A DNA stretch of 64,000 nucleotides from Caldithrix abyssi DSM 13497 (lineage in GTDB: Bacteria; Electryoneota; AABM5-125-24; Hatepunaeales; Hatepunaeaceae), in NCBI GenBank assembly GCA_945865405.1, contig CAMBDS010000008.1, forward strand, positions 1 through 64,000. Reading direction: 5' to 3'. A model generated the notes under the pieces. It had not been told where the DNA came from. It saw nothing but the letters and a program-made list of their open reading frames with translations, and did no database searches. Numbering within the stretch: position 1 is the first letter of the stretch; every line of letters begins with the position of its first letter. Position numbers and translations under genes: made by a program. Shown one piece after another: positions 42,920 through 52,383 of the stretch.

Positions 42920-44200
42920 TCACTCGGCTTTGCTCATTTTCAATAATGTTATCTCCTTCCGATTCTCAGGCTCCTTCGAATCCAATCGTTGTTTGATGTC
43001 CTCCCAATGAACCTCATTAGGCCAGCGCCAAACCTCGTAATTCTGTGTGTTTAGGGTATTTTCAACTTCGGACAGCTTCATGTCTTCAACATCCTGAACA
43101 ACCTTGTAAAACTCACCTTCTTTGTTTGTGCGATGAATCAACCCTGCTCGTTCTAATTTATCGACCGCCTCGAGGGCAGCTCCGGGCGGGAGTTCCCACT
43201 CTTCGGAAAGGGCACCGAAATTGACCCATTGAGCCTTGGATGAGTGGTCTGGTTTGATTGCTGAGAGTAGTAAGCGAATAGCCAGGGCGTCACGTTGCAG
43301 GCGGGTGAGGTGAATATGCTTCTGTTCACGCCTTAATGGTGCAAAATGTTGATAAATATAAGCGATTTCTATTCCCAACAAAGCAATCAACCATGAAATA
43401 TTGACCCAAATCATCGCCATAGGGATAATTGCCACCGAACCGTACATGACGTCATACTTGACGAGTTTTGCGGCGTAAAAGATAAACAAATGTTTCGAAA
43501 GTTCGTAGAAGATACCGGCAGTCACTCCTCCAACCAATGCAGCACTCCAATGGACTGGTGCGGTGGGAAGGTATTTGTAAAGGAGGATGAAGCTGAGGAT
43601 GATCATCAGTGCCGGAATGAGGCTCTGTAACAGGCTTTGGAGGAAACTGAAATGGACGGCGACTTCTGTAGTCAACGGTGAGGCAACGACGTATGTGGTG
43701 AAAGCAATTGCGGCAGCGAGAAGTATCGGGATTGCGAGAAAGAGCCCCCAATAGATGGGTGCGCGAACGAGGAATTTGCCACGTGGTGCTCCGCCCCAGA
43801 TCAGGTTGAATGTGGCTTCGACCGCGACGAAGATAGAGTGAACGCCAGCTACCAGAACCACAAAGCTAACCACTCCTACAGTTTTTGCAGAAAAATTAGC
43901 GACAAGCTTTGTGATTTTCTCTGTGACCATTGGTTGCACTCCTGGCGCAAAGAGTGCTGAATACGCCGGGCGGACGACTTCGAAAAACCATTCCCCCCCT
44001 CCGAGAAGTTTAAAAACGGAGAAGAGAAGGGCGAGCAGAGGCAGGAGCGAGAGAAGCGTCGCGAAGGTTAGCGCCATTGCTCTGAGCATCAAGCTATCGG
44101 CGGAAAACTCTCGAATAGTAATTCGGATGAAATCGTAGGCAACTCTAGCCAGGCGAAGGGATTTATCGAGCGGAGAAATTGTCGTTCTGCCTGCTGTCAC
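42920..44200 (-). CDS. YihY/virulence factor BrkB family membrane protein
   Basis: A 426-residue protein. The first 290 residues hold six hydrophobic segments with the family hallmarks LRAMALTFATLLSLLPLLAL (in part) and, later, YGSVAIIPMAMIWVNISWLIALLGIEIAYIYQ in pieces. The remaining 130 residues form a soluble winged-helix-like tail (LSEEWELPPGAALEAVDKLERAG) seen in longer members. The family was once called RNase BN, but that activity belongs to another protein; its real function is unknown. The GTG start overlaps the stop of the upstream WalJ-like gene (GTGA). Confidence 0.88.
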   Translation of the reverse strand: MTAGRTTISPLDKSLRLARVAYDFIRITIREFSADSLMLRAMALTFATLLSLLPLLALLFSVFKLLGGGEWFFEVVRPAYSALFAPGVQPMVTEKITKLVANFSAKTVGVVSFVVLVAGVHSIFVAVEATFNLIWGGAPRGKFLVRAPIYWGLFLAIPILLAAAIAFTTYVVASPLTTEVAVHFSFLQSLLQSLIPALMIILSFILLYKYLPTAPVHWSAALVGGVTAGIFYELSKHLFIFYAAKLVKYDVMYGSVAIIPMAMIWVNISWLIALLGIEIAYIYQHFAPLRREQKHIHLTRLQRDALAIRLLLSAIKPDHSSKAQWVNFGALSEEWELPPGAALEAVDKLERAGLIHRTNKEGEFYKVVQDVEDMKLSEVENTLNTQNYEVWRWPNEVHWEDIKQRLDSKEPENRKEITLLKMSKAE

Positions 44201-44967
44201 AATGCAAGCCTATTCGTTGTGTTGACGCCAGTGCGACCAGCTATTTCGAAGCAGTGTTGTGAACCGAAGCGTTTTAGAATGGAGCGCATCAAGACATCAG
44301 GAGAATTCGTGCGAGGGCTAAGGTGAGTAAGTACGACTTTTTGAAACCGATTGATGCCGATCTCTTCGACAAGATCGAGGGCGTCGCGATTGCTCAAGTG
44401 GCCGTGTGGGCCAGAAATCCGTGACTTCAGTTCATCGGGATAATGGGGGTAGTCGGCAAGCATTTTCTCGTCATAATCACACTCAATGAAGAGGATATCT
44501 GCCTCAGTTGCATGTCCCTTGATGACAGAACAGACGTGCCCGGTGTCCGGTATGTAACAAAGTTTCTTACCAGAATGAGTGTCGTAAATGGAGAAGCCGT
44601 GACTCGATTGGGCGTCGTGATGAGTAGGGAATGGCGAGACCTGAAACGACCCAATCTCAAGCAACTCCGCTGAGTCGAATTTTTTTCGGTTTGCTCCGGA
44701 AAAGAGTGCTTTTCGAGCGCGAAAAGACTTTTCGTGGACATAGACAGGCAGATCCGGCAATCTGCGAGCCAAGACGGGAATGCCCTTGACATGATCCGAA
44801 TGTTCATGCGTGACGAGGAGTGCGGCGATTGATCTGAGATGGTCTCTGCCGAATACATCGGTAATAGTTCTAAGTGATACTCCGCAATCGATCATAATCG
44901 ATGTGCCGTTGGACCTGACTACTGTGCAATTTCCGTCGGAGCTTGAAGCGATGGGGAATACCTGCAT
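44197..44967 (-). CDS. Metallo-beta-lactamase-fold hydrolase, WalJ/YycJ-like
   Basis: A 256-residue MBL-fold protein. The metal-binding signature THEHSDH is near residue 55, then further ligands in FPTHHDAQSSHG, IPDTGH, IECDYD and VVLTHLS. The start MQVFPIASSSDGNCTVV and lone-standing architecture match YycJ/WalJ proteins, linked in Firmicutes to DNA mismatch repair as an exonuclease; that function is family knowledge only. ATG at 44967 is preferred to the TTG just before it. Overlaps the YihY gene by four bases. Confidence 0.88.
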   Translation of the reverse strand: MQVFPIASSSDGNCTVVRSNGTSIMIDCGVSLRTITDVFGRDHLRSIAALLVTHEHSDHVKGIPVLARRLPDLPVYVHEKSFRARKALFSGANRKKFDSAELLEIGSFQVSPFPTHHDAQSSHGFSIYDTHSGKKLCYIPDTGHVCSVIKGHATEADILFIECDYDEKMLADYPHYPDELKSRISGPHGHLSNRDALDLVEEIGINRFQKVVLTHLSPRTNSPDVLMRSILKRFGSQHCFEIAGRTGVNTTNRLAL

Positions 44968-45029
44968 CAATGCGCGCTACCTATTATCACTATTTCCCTG
45001 TTTTTTGAAAGATGAGCTTCGAAACATTT

Positions 45030-46499
45030 CTATTTAAGATAGACTGCACTAGTAACGACACGTTGACCCGCGGTTTCAAGAGTTATTAGATAAACCCCTG
45101 TCGAAATTTGATCCTCATGCAGAGTCAACTGATGCGTACCGGCAAGCATGACTCCTGTGGCGATTGTCCGCAGAGTTTTACCATTCAAATCGACGATTGT
45201 GAGAGTCGTAAAGCCAGTCAAAGGCAATTCGAATCGGATTGTGGCGGACGAGTTGAATGGATTTGGCGAGACAGAAACAAGCGATAATCGTGACGGTAAT
45301 CGACCGGCATCTGGTTCAACCGATGCAAAATCAGGTGTAGCTCCTTGCAAGGTGACTACCAATGGATTTTCCATGCCGGGGTCGTTATGAGTTATAGTGA
45401 TTGTGTTTGGCCAGAGGCTTTTCTCGACTGTGGGTGACCAGAGACAACGGAGGAGGGCTGAAGAATCTGGCTCTATCACCATTGGCAATTCATTAATCAC
45501 CTCAATCTCATTTTCCAGTCCGCCGCTAAAGATAACTCGAGAAACACTACCCACACCTTCACCACTATTTCGAATTCTGAATTGTGCAACTCCGGAGTTT
45601 CCGACATGAACCAAGCCGAAGGCGAGAGGTGGATCGGGGAATGCAAGGTCGGGGACGACTCGCCTAACACGAATGGAGCTGGCTCTGTTGAAGTCGGGAT
45701 CCGCTTCTCCCAGCATTGACGTCATACGGGCGATTTCACCCATAGCGGGCGAGAGCCAGCGATATGTTTGGTTAGTCTGGATGTCCTGACGAAAGACCTC
45801 CTGTTCCATCCTGCGACCAAAGAGTGTGAAGGTTCCAACAACAGACAGGTTGCCGCCTACCGAAATATGTTGCCGTATCGCTGGAAGGTCGCCACCAGAA
45901 TAGGTCACGACTCCCCAGCCATCGATGGAAGAAAAGCCTCCGATAGCGACGCGAATGTAAATGGAGTCGAGCAAACCTTCAAGCAATGTATCAGGGGCAA
46001 CCATTCCAATTTCGAAGCGTGCAGCTATGTCCCATTCGTCTTCGTATTCAGCTGGGAGTGGTAATATCTTCAGGGCTGCCGGGAATTCAAATGGCAACTG
46101 GATTTCGCCAAAACCACCGACAACTCCAAACATATACCATCCGGTGTCGGTAACGGCTTCATATTGGATGCCGCCGGTTCCGATCTGAATACCTAACTCG
46201 TTGGAGGGAGAGATTATGACACGATTGGCATCGGGATAGGTTTCATGTTCAGGTGCTTCTTCGGGATCAATCAAAGTGTCGTTGGATACTTCGTCGAAAG
46301 CGTATCCTGAAAAGTCCCAGTGTCGATTTTCCCCGCCTTCGCCGACATCAACCTCAATCCCATTTGCCGTATCGGAACTGTAGTAATATGTCAGGACTGT
46401 ACCGGGGATACTTGGGATATCGCGAGGACGGATGACAACCTGAGCAACTGCCTGACTGGCGATCAAGATTAGAAAGATCGCTAAGTTTAAAAATGGCAT
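45030..46499 (-). CDS. Secreted protein with type IX-like sorting tail
   Basis: A 489-residue protein with a signal peptide (NLAIFLILIASQAVAQ), a beta-rich body of unknown family, an ASH-like Ig domain near 295-395 (AFGLVHVGNSGVAQFRIRNSG) and a FlgD/type IX-like tail (VSPNPFNSSATIRFELP ... TSAVYLK). The N-terminal part (IPSIPGTVLTYYYSSDT, GENRHWDFSGY) is seen in secreted proteins with this tail in FCB bacteria; its job is unknown. It lies downstream of the metalloprotease gene on the same strand, 106 bases apart with no recognised feature. Confidence 0.8.
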   Translation of the reverse strand: MPFLNLAIFLILIASQAVAQVVIRPRDIPSIPGTVLTYYYSSDTANGIEVDVGEGGENRHWDFSGYAFDEVSNDTLIDPEEAPEHETYPDANRVIISPSNELGIQIGTGGIQYEAVTDTGWYMFGVVGGFGEIQLPFEFPAALKILPLPAEYEDEWDIAARFEIGMVAPDTLLEGLLDSIYIRVAIGGFSSIDGWGVVTYSGGDLPAIRQHISVGGNLSVVGTFTLFGRRMEQEVFRQDIQTNQTYRWLSPAMGEIARMTSMLGEADPDFNRASSIRVRRVVPDLAFPDPPLAFGLVHVGNSGVAQFRIRNSGEGVGSVSRVIFSGGLENEIEVINELPMVIEPDSSALLRCLWSPTVEKSLWPNTITITHNDPGMENPLVVTLQGATPDFASVEPDAGRLPSRLSLVSVSPNPFNSSATIRFELPLTGFTTLTIVDLNGKTLRTIATGVMLAGTHQLTLHEDQISTGVYLITLETAGQRVVTSAVYLK

Positions 46500-46605
46500 A
46501 TAGATATTTATGAAATGTTTAACAATCGGGACTTGGAACGGATTAGATAAGTTAGCAATAGTTAACCGATAAAGCGAGCAACAGGATCTACTAATGAAAC
46601 ATTGA

Positions 46606-49509
46606 CTATTTCAATAGAACGATCTGTTTTTTGATGTTGCCAGCATTTTTGGGTTTAATCCAGTAAATGCCTGTTGGCAACGGCTTAAAGTCAATCGAAG
46701 TTATCGCATTCCCGGCAGGAATTTCGGCTGTAAGTACCTTCCGACCGAATAAATCATACACGAACAATTCAATTGGTAAGTTCGATTCAACTCGAACATT
46801 GATAAATCCATTTGTCGGATTCGGGTAGGGAAGCCCCAATTGAATCTTATCTGAAACAGCCTTATCGTCAACAGCGACGATGTTGCCGACGCGCAACCTC
46901 AGATCATCGATCAACCAGCCGGTTAGCTGGCGAGCGCCATCGGGTGTGATCGTGCGAAATCGCAACCTTAAAGTTGGAGAATTTCTCATCGCCCAGCGGT
47001 CGAGATTGACCTCTCGCTCAATCCAGTTCTGTTGTTGGCCAGAAACTCGATATATTTCGCGCCAGGCTTCGGCTCCTTCTTCGAGAATTTCAATTACGCC
47101 ATGTTCAGCGAAAGCCTGATCAAAGATGTGTCGCTCGACAAATTTGAGCCTGGCGTGACCCATACCTGCAAAATCCCAACTTTCAGAGAATTCAGCAATC
47201 GACTCATGGGGTGTGGAAATCTCATCGGGCGACCGATCAGCCATTGAGTAGGCTCCGGCATAGCTTTCCGAATCAGTTCGCTGCCAGTCATTCAGGCTCC
47301 AATTTTGATTATCGTACTCAAAATCGTCAATAATAGCATCGGAGCGAATCGTGAAGTTCCGAATCACGGTAAGCGTGACGTTGGGATTATTTGCCGCGGC
47401 ATCAGTCACTCGTAATCGATAGAGAATAGACTGGTCTCGCTCGACTTCCCAATGAATGGGCCCGATGAAAAGTCCTGCAATTTCCCCCTGAGGCTCGAGT
47501 ACGGACTGTCCCAAGAGGTCAAATACTTCATCATACCAGATCAACCGGACTTCACTTATGCCTATGTTATCGCTAACCTTCACGCCAAACCGTGCTTCGC
47601 CCACTGGAAAGACTGTGTCAGGCAGACGATCTTGTTCCACGATTACGGGGCGAATATGGTCCGGGCCGACAATGAAGCGATGTTTTTCTTCGGGCGCATT
47701 GGGAGGATCAACGCTGAAAACTCCTGCTTCATCTGCAGCAAAAAAGTAGTAAGAGACAACTGTCGGTCTGTTAGGGGCAGGAATTTCTGCCTGATAGGCA
47801 TCGTTTGCGCCGTCCGATTTGCGGAGCAATAGCGATTCAGGTTCAGATTCTTCGAAATTGTATATCAACCAGATGTTGTCGTTGTCCAAAGCAATTAAAG
47901 GATCTGGTTGAATACCAACCGTTACAGTGATTGGTGCATTTTCATTTTCAGTGTCACGTGGAGTCGTGTGCGAGATGATTGGAGCGTACTGACCATTTGA
48001 GATAACACCTCTGCGTTCTGCTGCTTCAATAATCGCCTGGCGGAACACTCCGCCAGTTAAACTGACGTCACTGACCAGAAGTGCTGAAACTGCGTCAGGG
48101 ATAGTGGTGCTGTCGGAGAGGCTTATGAGATGGTCAAGAACGATCTGATTCCATAGATCTCTGTCTCCGGCCAGTCGTACTTCTGTTAACAAGGAAGACC
48201 AGAGTTGCCCGGCATCATGGATGTCGTCTTCGCAATCTTCGGGGTAATGATAATCGGAGTTTAGAACCCTTCCTGCCCAGAATTGGTTGTGGCCATCCCA
48301 ATTGTAAAGATTCATAGGTTCGAAATCGGGGGAGACCGAAAGGCTGTAATCTCCGGCGAAATAATCGCAAAGCCCTTCAGCCAATATTCCAGTCTCACCG
48401 CCTCGCCAATCAGGGAGATATGCTTCGATAATTGCATGAGTAAATTCGTGCAACAATACATCGGCATCTTCAGCGTCATCGACGCCGCCTCGCCCGGTTG
48501 TGATTACTCCAGTTTGAGGATTGTAGTAGGAGGCGTCATCGTTCAATCGGTTGATGTCGAGGAGTTGGGGTGTAAGTCCCTCTACCCCCAAGGCTTCCAG
48601 ATACCTTGCCTGACGGTCGATGTGGAAGTATGCCATCACCTCTTCGAAATTGTCGTCACCCCGGTCAAATAGGAATTCCCCGGTTTCGCTTCTGATGCGA
48701 TTGGCAGTGGGATTGGTATCGGCAAAGGGGCCCGTAAGAACCAAAAGGCTATCTTCATCACAGGAAATTTCAGGAAGTGATACTTCGGAGTAGGCTTCAA
48801 TGGGTACTGCGGCTGAATCGTCGTCATTATCCGTGAGGTTCTCATCTTGTAACACACTTTTCGGATCAGGATCGAAGACAAGACCTCGCCCATCGAAGTG
48901 CTTGAGGTGATCCTCTGCGAGTCGTAAAGTGCCGTTCGCTCCGTTGATGTAATAGTCCATCGCTTGAACCGGCTTGCTCAAGGAGACAGTGACTCGATAG
49001 CAGAAGACGGGTTCTCCATTGACAGGCAATACAATGGGAGTGACCTTTGGATCTGTGGTGAACTCTTGTGGGAGACTAATCTTACGGGCGATAACTACGG
49101 CATTATCGGAGGTGATTCGGAAATCAGGTTGACTCGTTTTTCGCCATTTTGCAAGAGACGATTGTACCAGCGAGACTTCATCATTTTTGTCAGTGCGAAT
49201 GACAAGTCTGCCGCCGATAACTGGAATCCCTGAATAGAATTGTGAGTAGTTATGAGTCGTTGATTGAGAAGCCCGGGGCGTAGTTACCTTTCTCAATTCA
49301 CCGGTCTTAATCATCTTATCCCAACCTTCCGCGGCAAGGACAGCTTCCAAGCTCCGGCTTCCGTGAGTAGAGCTTGGCAATTCTGTACCAGCAAAGGCAG
49401 ATGTAACCCAACCACAAGGTAAAATCGATGAAACAATCAAGCAGGCGAGAAGCCGAACTAACGCTCGACCTGGTTTCAGAACTGTAACTATTTGGCGTAA
49501 TTGTCGCAT
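46606..49509 (-). CDS. Secreted thermolysin-like/fungalysin-like metalloprotease with sorting tail
   Basis: A 967-residue protease. After a long basic signal peptide (ALVRLLACLIVSSILPCGWV) comes an FTP/PepSY-type propeptide (about 70-195) and a gluzincin catalytic domain: HEFTH at 354-358 with the third ligand Glu378 in LAEGLCDYFAGDY. This pattern fits M4/M36-type proteases. Ig-like and jelly-roll-like domains follow, with a sorting tail starting LPYPNPTNGFINV. It would degrade extracellular protein. Its -7 box ends only four bases before the ATG, so the message may be leaderless. Confidence 0.88.
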   Translation of the reverse strand: MRQLRQIVTVLKPGRALVRLLACLIVSSILPCGWVTSAFAGTELPSSTHGSRSLEAVLAAEGWDKMIKTGELRKVTTPRASQSTTHNYSQFYSGIPVIGGRLVIRTDKNDEVSLVQSSLAKWRKTSQPDFRITSDNAVVIARKISLPQEFTTDPKVTPIVLPVNGEPVFCYRVTVSLSKPVQAMDYYINGANGTLRLAEDHLKHFDGRGLVFDPDPKSVLQDENLTDNDDDSAAVPIEAYSEVSLPEISCDEDSLLVLTGPFADTNPTANRIRSETGEFLFDRGDDNFEEVMAYFHIDRQARYLEALGVEGLTPQLLDINRLNDDASYYNPQTGVITTGRGGVDDAEDADVLLHEFTHAIIEAYLPDWRGGETGILAEGLCDYFAGDYSLSVSPDFEPMNLYNWDGHNQFWAGRVLNSDYHYPEDCEDDIHDAGQLWSSLLTEVRLAGDRDLWNQIVLDHLISLSDSTTIPDAVSALLVSDVSLTGGVFRQAIIEAAERRGVISNGQYAPIISHTTPRDTENENAPITVTVGIQPDPLIALDNDNIWLIYNFEESEPESLLLRKSDGANDAYQAEIPAPNRPTVVSYYFFAADEAGVFSVDPPNAPEEKHRFIVGPDHIRPVIVEQDRLPDTVFPVGEARFGVKVSDNIGISEVRLIWYDEVFDLLGQSVLEPQGEIAGLFIGPIHWEVERDQSILYRLRVTDAAANNPNVTLTVIRNFTIRSDAIIDDFEYDNQNWSLNDWQRTDSESYAGAYSMADRSPDEISTPHESIAEFSESWDFAGMGHARLKFVERHIFDQAFAEHGVIEILEEGAEAWREIYRVSGQQQNWIEREVNLDRWAMRNSPTLRLRFRTITPDGARQLTGWLIDDLRLRVGNIVAVDDKAVSDKIQLGLPYPNPTNGFINVRVESNLPIELFVYDLFGRKVLTAEIPAGNAITSIDFKPLPTGIYWIKPKNAGNIKKQIVLLK

Positions 49510-49513
49510 ATTG

Positions 49514-49544
49514 CAAATATACAAATTATCTTCAAAATAGCCAA
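49514..49544 (-). promoter_or_regulatory. Probable promoter of the metalloprotease gene
   Basis: On the minus strand TTG (49544-49542), 20 bases, then TATATTTG (49521-49514). Only CAAT separates the box from the ATG. Confidence 0.5.
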
Positions 49545-49693
49545 AGATTAGCCATCACAATTTGGACACTTTTTTGTTGGGCTTAATCTATCTTAGGGCT
49601 CGGTGTCAACTCTGAGTTTCCGAATCGTATATTACAATATGCAATTCACCTTAAATAGTAAGGGGTTGAAATCAAGAATCGGACGGCAGTTTA

Positions 49694-50512
49694 ATGGCTT
49701 ATCGAAGCATAGGTAGTTCGGATGGGGATTTTCTGACTCCTGGAGTAAAGGGGTTACTGATCTTCAATGCGATTGCCTATTTATTACAGACCTTCTATTA
49801 CGATCAGATGATCCGTCTGCTTGGGCTGACGCCGCTCGTATTCTGGTCGGACCTTGCCATCTGGCAACCAGTGACCTACATGTTTTTACATGGTGGCGTG
49901 ATGCACCTTATTTTTAATATGTTAGCACTCTGGATGTTTGGTGGGGCTCTTGAGTCGTTCTGGGGTACAAGCTTTTTCATCCGATACTATTTCATTACCG
50001 GAGTTGGTGCCGGTCTTTGTAATGCAGTAGTTACTCCTGACTCTCATTCAGCTATTATTGGCGCGTCTGGCGCAGTTTATGGTTTGCTTGCCGCCTACGG
50101 GCTACTTTTCCCGAATACTTTGATCTATGTCTGGGGGTTAATTCCTTTAAGGGCTAAGTACCTGGTCTTGATCTTTGGTGGTATCGAGTTCTTTTCGACT
50201 ATCCGTCCCGGAGTATCACCGGTTGCCCATCTCGTCCATCTCGGCGGAATGGTAATCGGTGTCATCTACCTACGCTGGGGCTCAATCAATTTCTGGTTAA
50301 AGAGACGTGTCAGCGTTTGGCAGCGTGATCGAGACTTCGCAGAACGAAAACAAAAGTTTGAGTCAGAAGAAAAGCTTCGTCGTGAGGTTGATGATCTGCT
50401 CGATAAGATCAACGAGGTAGGATTGAACAACCTGACGGACTGGGAGCGAAAACGACTCAAGGAAGCTTCCGACCGCTTAAAGGAGATGGAGCGAGTTAAT
50501 CGTTCAATATAA
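49694..50512 (+). CDS. Rhomboid-family intramembrane serine protease
   Basis: A 272-residue six-helix rhomboid. The catalytic serine is S125 in GASGAVYG and the histidine is H182 in HLVHLGGM; the conserved loop WQPVTYMFLHGGVMHLIFNM is split here as WQPVTYMFLH and the following HLIFNM. It cleaves membrane proteins within the bilayer. A charged helical tail of about 70 residues (from about 203) follows the membrane core and ends ERVNRSI; its role is unknown. ATG at 49694. The 170-base divergent region upstream has no strong promoter that I can name on this strand. Confidence 0.94.
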   Translation: MAYRSIGSSDGDFLTPGVKGLLIFNAIAYLLQTFYYDQMIRLLGLTPLVFWSDLAIWQPVTYMFLHGGVMHLIFNMLALWMFGGALESFWGTSFFIRYYFITGVGAGLCNAVVTPDSHSAIIGASGAVYGLLAAYGLLFPNTLIYVWGLIPLRAKYLVLIFGGIEFFSTIRPGVSPVAHLVHLGGMVIGVIYLRWGSINFWLKRRVSVWQRDRDFAERKQKFESEEKLRREVDDLLDKINEVGLNNLTDWERKRLKEASDRLKEMERVNRSI

Positions 50513-50542
50513 GATTTTTATACTTATAGGCACTTTTCTTCG

Positions 50543-50568
50543 GAGCCGTCACAATTGGCGGCTCTTTC
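50543..50568 (+). terminator. Terminator after the rhomboid gene
   Basis: Hairpin GAGCCG/CGGCTC (50543-50548, 50559-50564) followed by TCTTTCT. It covers the TTG at 50555, which argues against that codon as the start of the next gene. Confidence 0.7.
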
Positions 50569-50587
50569 TATAAACCGTGGAATTGGA

Positions 50588-51493
50588 TTGAATTTTTTTG
50601 CAACTTCGATGCTGGTGCTGTTGACAATAATCTGGGGATTGACATTTCCTGCTATAAAGGCCGCACTTGCTTCGGTTACTCCATGGCAATTTCTTGCGTT
50701 CCGTTTTATGATTGGTGCCATCATCTTTTTCCCGATTATGGCATTGAATTCTACGCGACGCAGAGTGAGTTATAGACAGGCATTATCGAAGGTGTGGCTG
50801 GTTGGAGGTGGGTTGGGGGTGTTGCTATTGCTCGGTTTTGCTCTACAGGCAATCGGGATGAAATACACCACAGCCTCAAGAAGCGGATTTTTTACTGGTC
50901 TGTTGACGCTAATGGTGCCAATTTTCGCCACGATCTTCAAGACAAGCAAGGCTTCGTTAATGGTTTGGTTAGCCATTCCGGTTGCGTTGTCAGGGATCTA
51001 TTTTTTAGCTGATCCAAACCTCGGCGGCATTAACTATGGCGATTGGTTGACGATAGGTTGCGCGATCGTGTTCGCGTTGCAAATGGTCGCACTTGAAGCG
51101 ACTTCCAACCATTATCCCCAATCTGGAAATCGTGAAATCGACGACACAAGCACCGATGCTTTGACGTTTGCACAACTTTTTATGGTGGGCGTTGGTTGCT
51201 CGCTTATTGCCGCTATGGAAGGTAAGCCTGTCAACATTGCGCCCGTTGGTTGGTGGGGAATTGCCTATACAGCGCTGTTCGGAAGTCTGATAGCTGTCTG
51301 GTTACAAACAAAATTTCAACCGAAAGTGCCTGCCGGATATGCCGGAATGATATTCACTCTCGAACCGCTTTGGGCGGCATTTTTCGGATGGTTGCTTTTG
51401 GGAGATATGTGGACAGAGCGTGGGTTGATCGGTGCAGGTTGCATACTAATTGCTATGGTAATTTCAAGTATAAGAATTGGCAATGTCAGCTAA
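50588..51493 (+). CDS. EamA-family (drug/metabolite transporter superfamily) carrier
   Basis: About 301 residues with ten hydrophobic segments in two EamA repeats. The first repeat shows WGLTFPAIKAALASVTPWQFLAFRF in part, the second AGMIFTLEPLWAAFFGWLLLGD in part, both family hallmarks. Substrate unknown; members export amino acids or other metabolites. The start is uncertain: TTG 50588 is chosen since TTG 50555 lies in the terminator hairpin and ATG 50609 would cut the first helix. It overlaps the SprT-like gene by eleven bases. Confidence 0.85.
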   Translation: MNFFATSMLVLLTIIWGLTFPAIKAALASVTPWQFLAFRFMIGAIIFFPIMALNSTRRRVSYRQALSKVWLVGGGLGVLLLLGFALQAIGMKYTTASRSGFFTGLLTLMVPIFATIFKTSKASLMVWLAIPVALSGIYFLADPNLGGINYGDWLTIGCAIVFALQMVALEATSNHYPQSGNREIDDTSTDALTFAQLFMVGVGCSLIAAMEGKPVNIAPVGWWGIAYTALFGSLIAVWLQTKFQPKVPAGYAGMIFTLEPLWAAFFGWLLLGDMWTERGLIGAGCILIAMVISSIRIGNVS

Positions 51494-52301
51494 ACGACAA
51501 AACACCCGGACAAATCAGCAAGACCTTTTCGGCCTCGATCTTCTTTTAGAGATTGCCGTGCCGAAGAGCATAAGCCCGATTCCTTTACCATTGCCGTCTC
51601 AGAAGCAGGAAATTAGCGTTGCGCAGATGCCTCAGTTTAGCACCGAACATTTTCAGCATAGATTACGAATCGTAATAGGAGAAGCGTTTAAGCTTATTCT
51701 CACGCGCAATCGAACCAGCCTTATATCGTTTAAGAGAGTGCAGGGAGAGTTGGTAATTCGGATGCAAGAGGCTTTTCTTGGAGCACCAGAACAGCTAATA
51801 GTCGATTTGGGAAAATGGATAAAATCACCGCGAGGAGGCGCTCCCAAGTCGATTCGGGAGTTTGCCGGAACAATTATACATCCTGAAGTCCGGGCAAGAA
51901 GCCGCAAACTTTATCACCAGTCGGAAACGAAAGTTCACGACCTGAAAATTCTCTATGACAAGGTTAATCAAGAGTTTTTTGAGGGGAAAATTGAGGTAGA
52001 CATTACCTATGGGCGGGATAGTTCCAGACAGAAGGTGAATGTGAGGAGGCTGGGTTCGTTTTCGCGACGACAGAAACTTATCACTATTCATCCGCTTCTT
52101 GACGACCCGCGAGTGCCGGAATTAATAATTACCTTTACTATTTTTCACGAAATGCTGCACGCATTGCAGCCTGACGCGCATAAACGACCACACGACAAGG
52201 CGTTTCGTATCGCTGAAAAACAACACCCTGAATATGAAAAGGTAATGGCTTGGCGGAAAAAGAACGATCGGTTTTTACGAGGACACGGCAAAGTGAGATA
52301 G
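51483..52301 (+). CDS. SprT-like zinc metallopeptidase
   Basis: A 272-residue protein; the C-terminal half is SprT-like, with the zinc motif HEMLH at 222-226 and a third histidine at about 237 (KRPHDKAF). The family includes SprT and the metazoan DNA-protein crosslink protease SPRTN; bacterial roles are unknown. The N-terminal half (about 1-145) is without recognised motif. ATG at 51483 is preferred to the TTG six bases earlier. It overlaps the EamA gene, suggesting one operon. Confidence 0.82.
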   Translation: MSAKRQNTRTNQQDLFGLDLLLEIAVPKSISPIPLPLPSQKQEISVAQMPQFSTEHFQHRLRIVIGEAFKLILTRNRTSLISFKRVQGELVIRMQEAFLGAPEQLIVDLGKWIKSPRGGAPKSIREFAGTIIHPEVRARSRKLYHQSETKVHDLKILYDKVNQEFFEGKIEVDITYGRDSSRQKVNVRRLGSFSRRQKLITIHPLLDDPRVPELIITFTIFHEMLHALQPDAHKRPHDKAFRIAEKQHPEYEKVMAWRKKNDRFLRGHGKVR

Positions 52302-52310
52302 TGGAGCCGG

Positions 52311-52341
52311 CGTAGCCCGGCTTCTCTGAAGCCGGGTTTCC
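52311..52341. repeat. Family F palindrome after the SprT-like gene
   Basis: Begins GTAGCCCGGC in the centre, with arms AGCCCGGCTTC/GAAGCCGGG. It may act as a terminator, although no T run follows. Confidence 0.75.
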
Positions 52342-52383
52342 TCAAACTTGCTTTCCTAACAGAGGCGTTGTAGATTATTATCT

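Noticed and set aside
50555-50587. TTG 50555 as the EamA start
   Set aside because: It lies in the loop of the rhomboid terminator hairpin, and the extra residues do not resemble the family.
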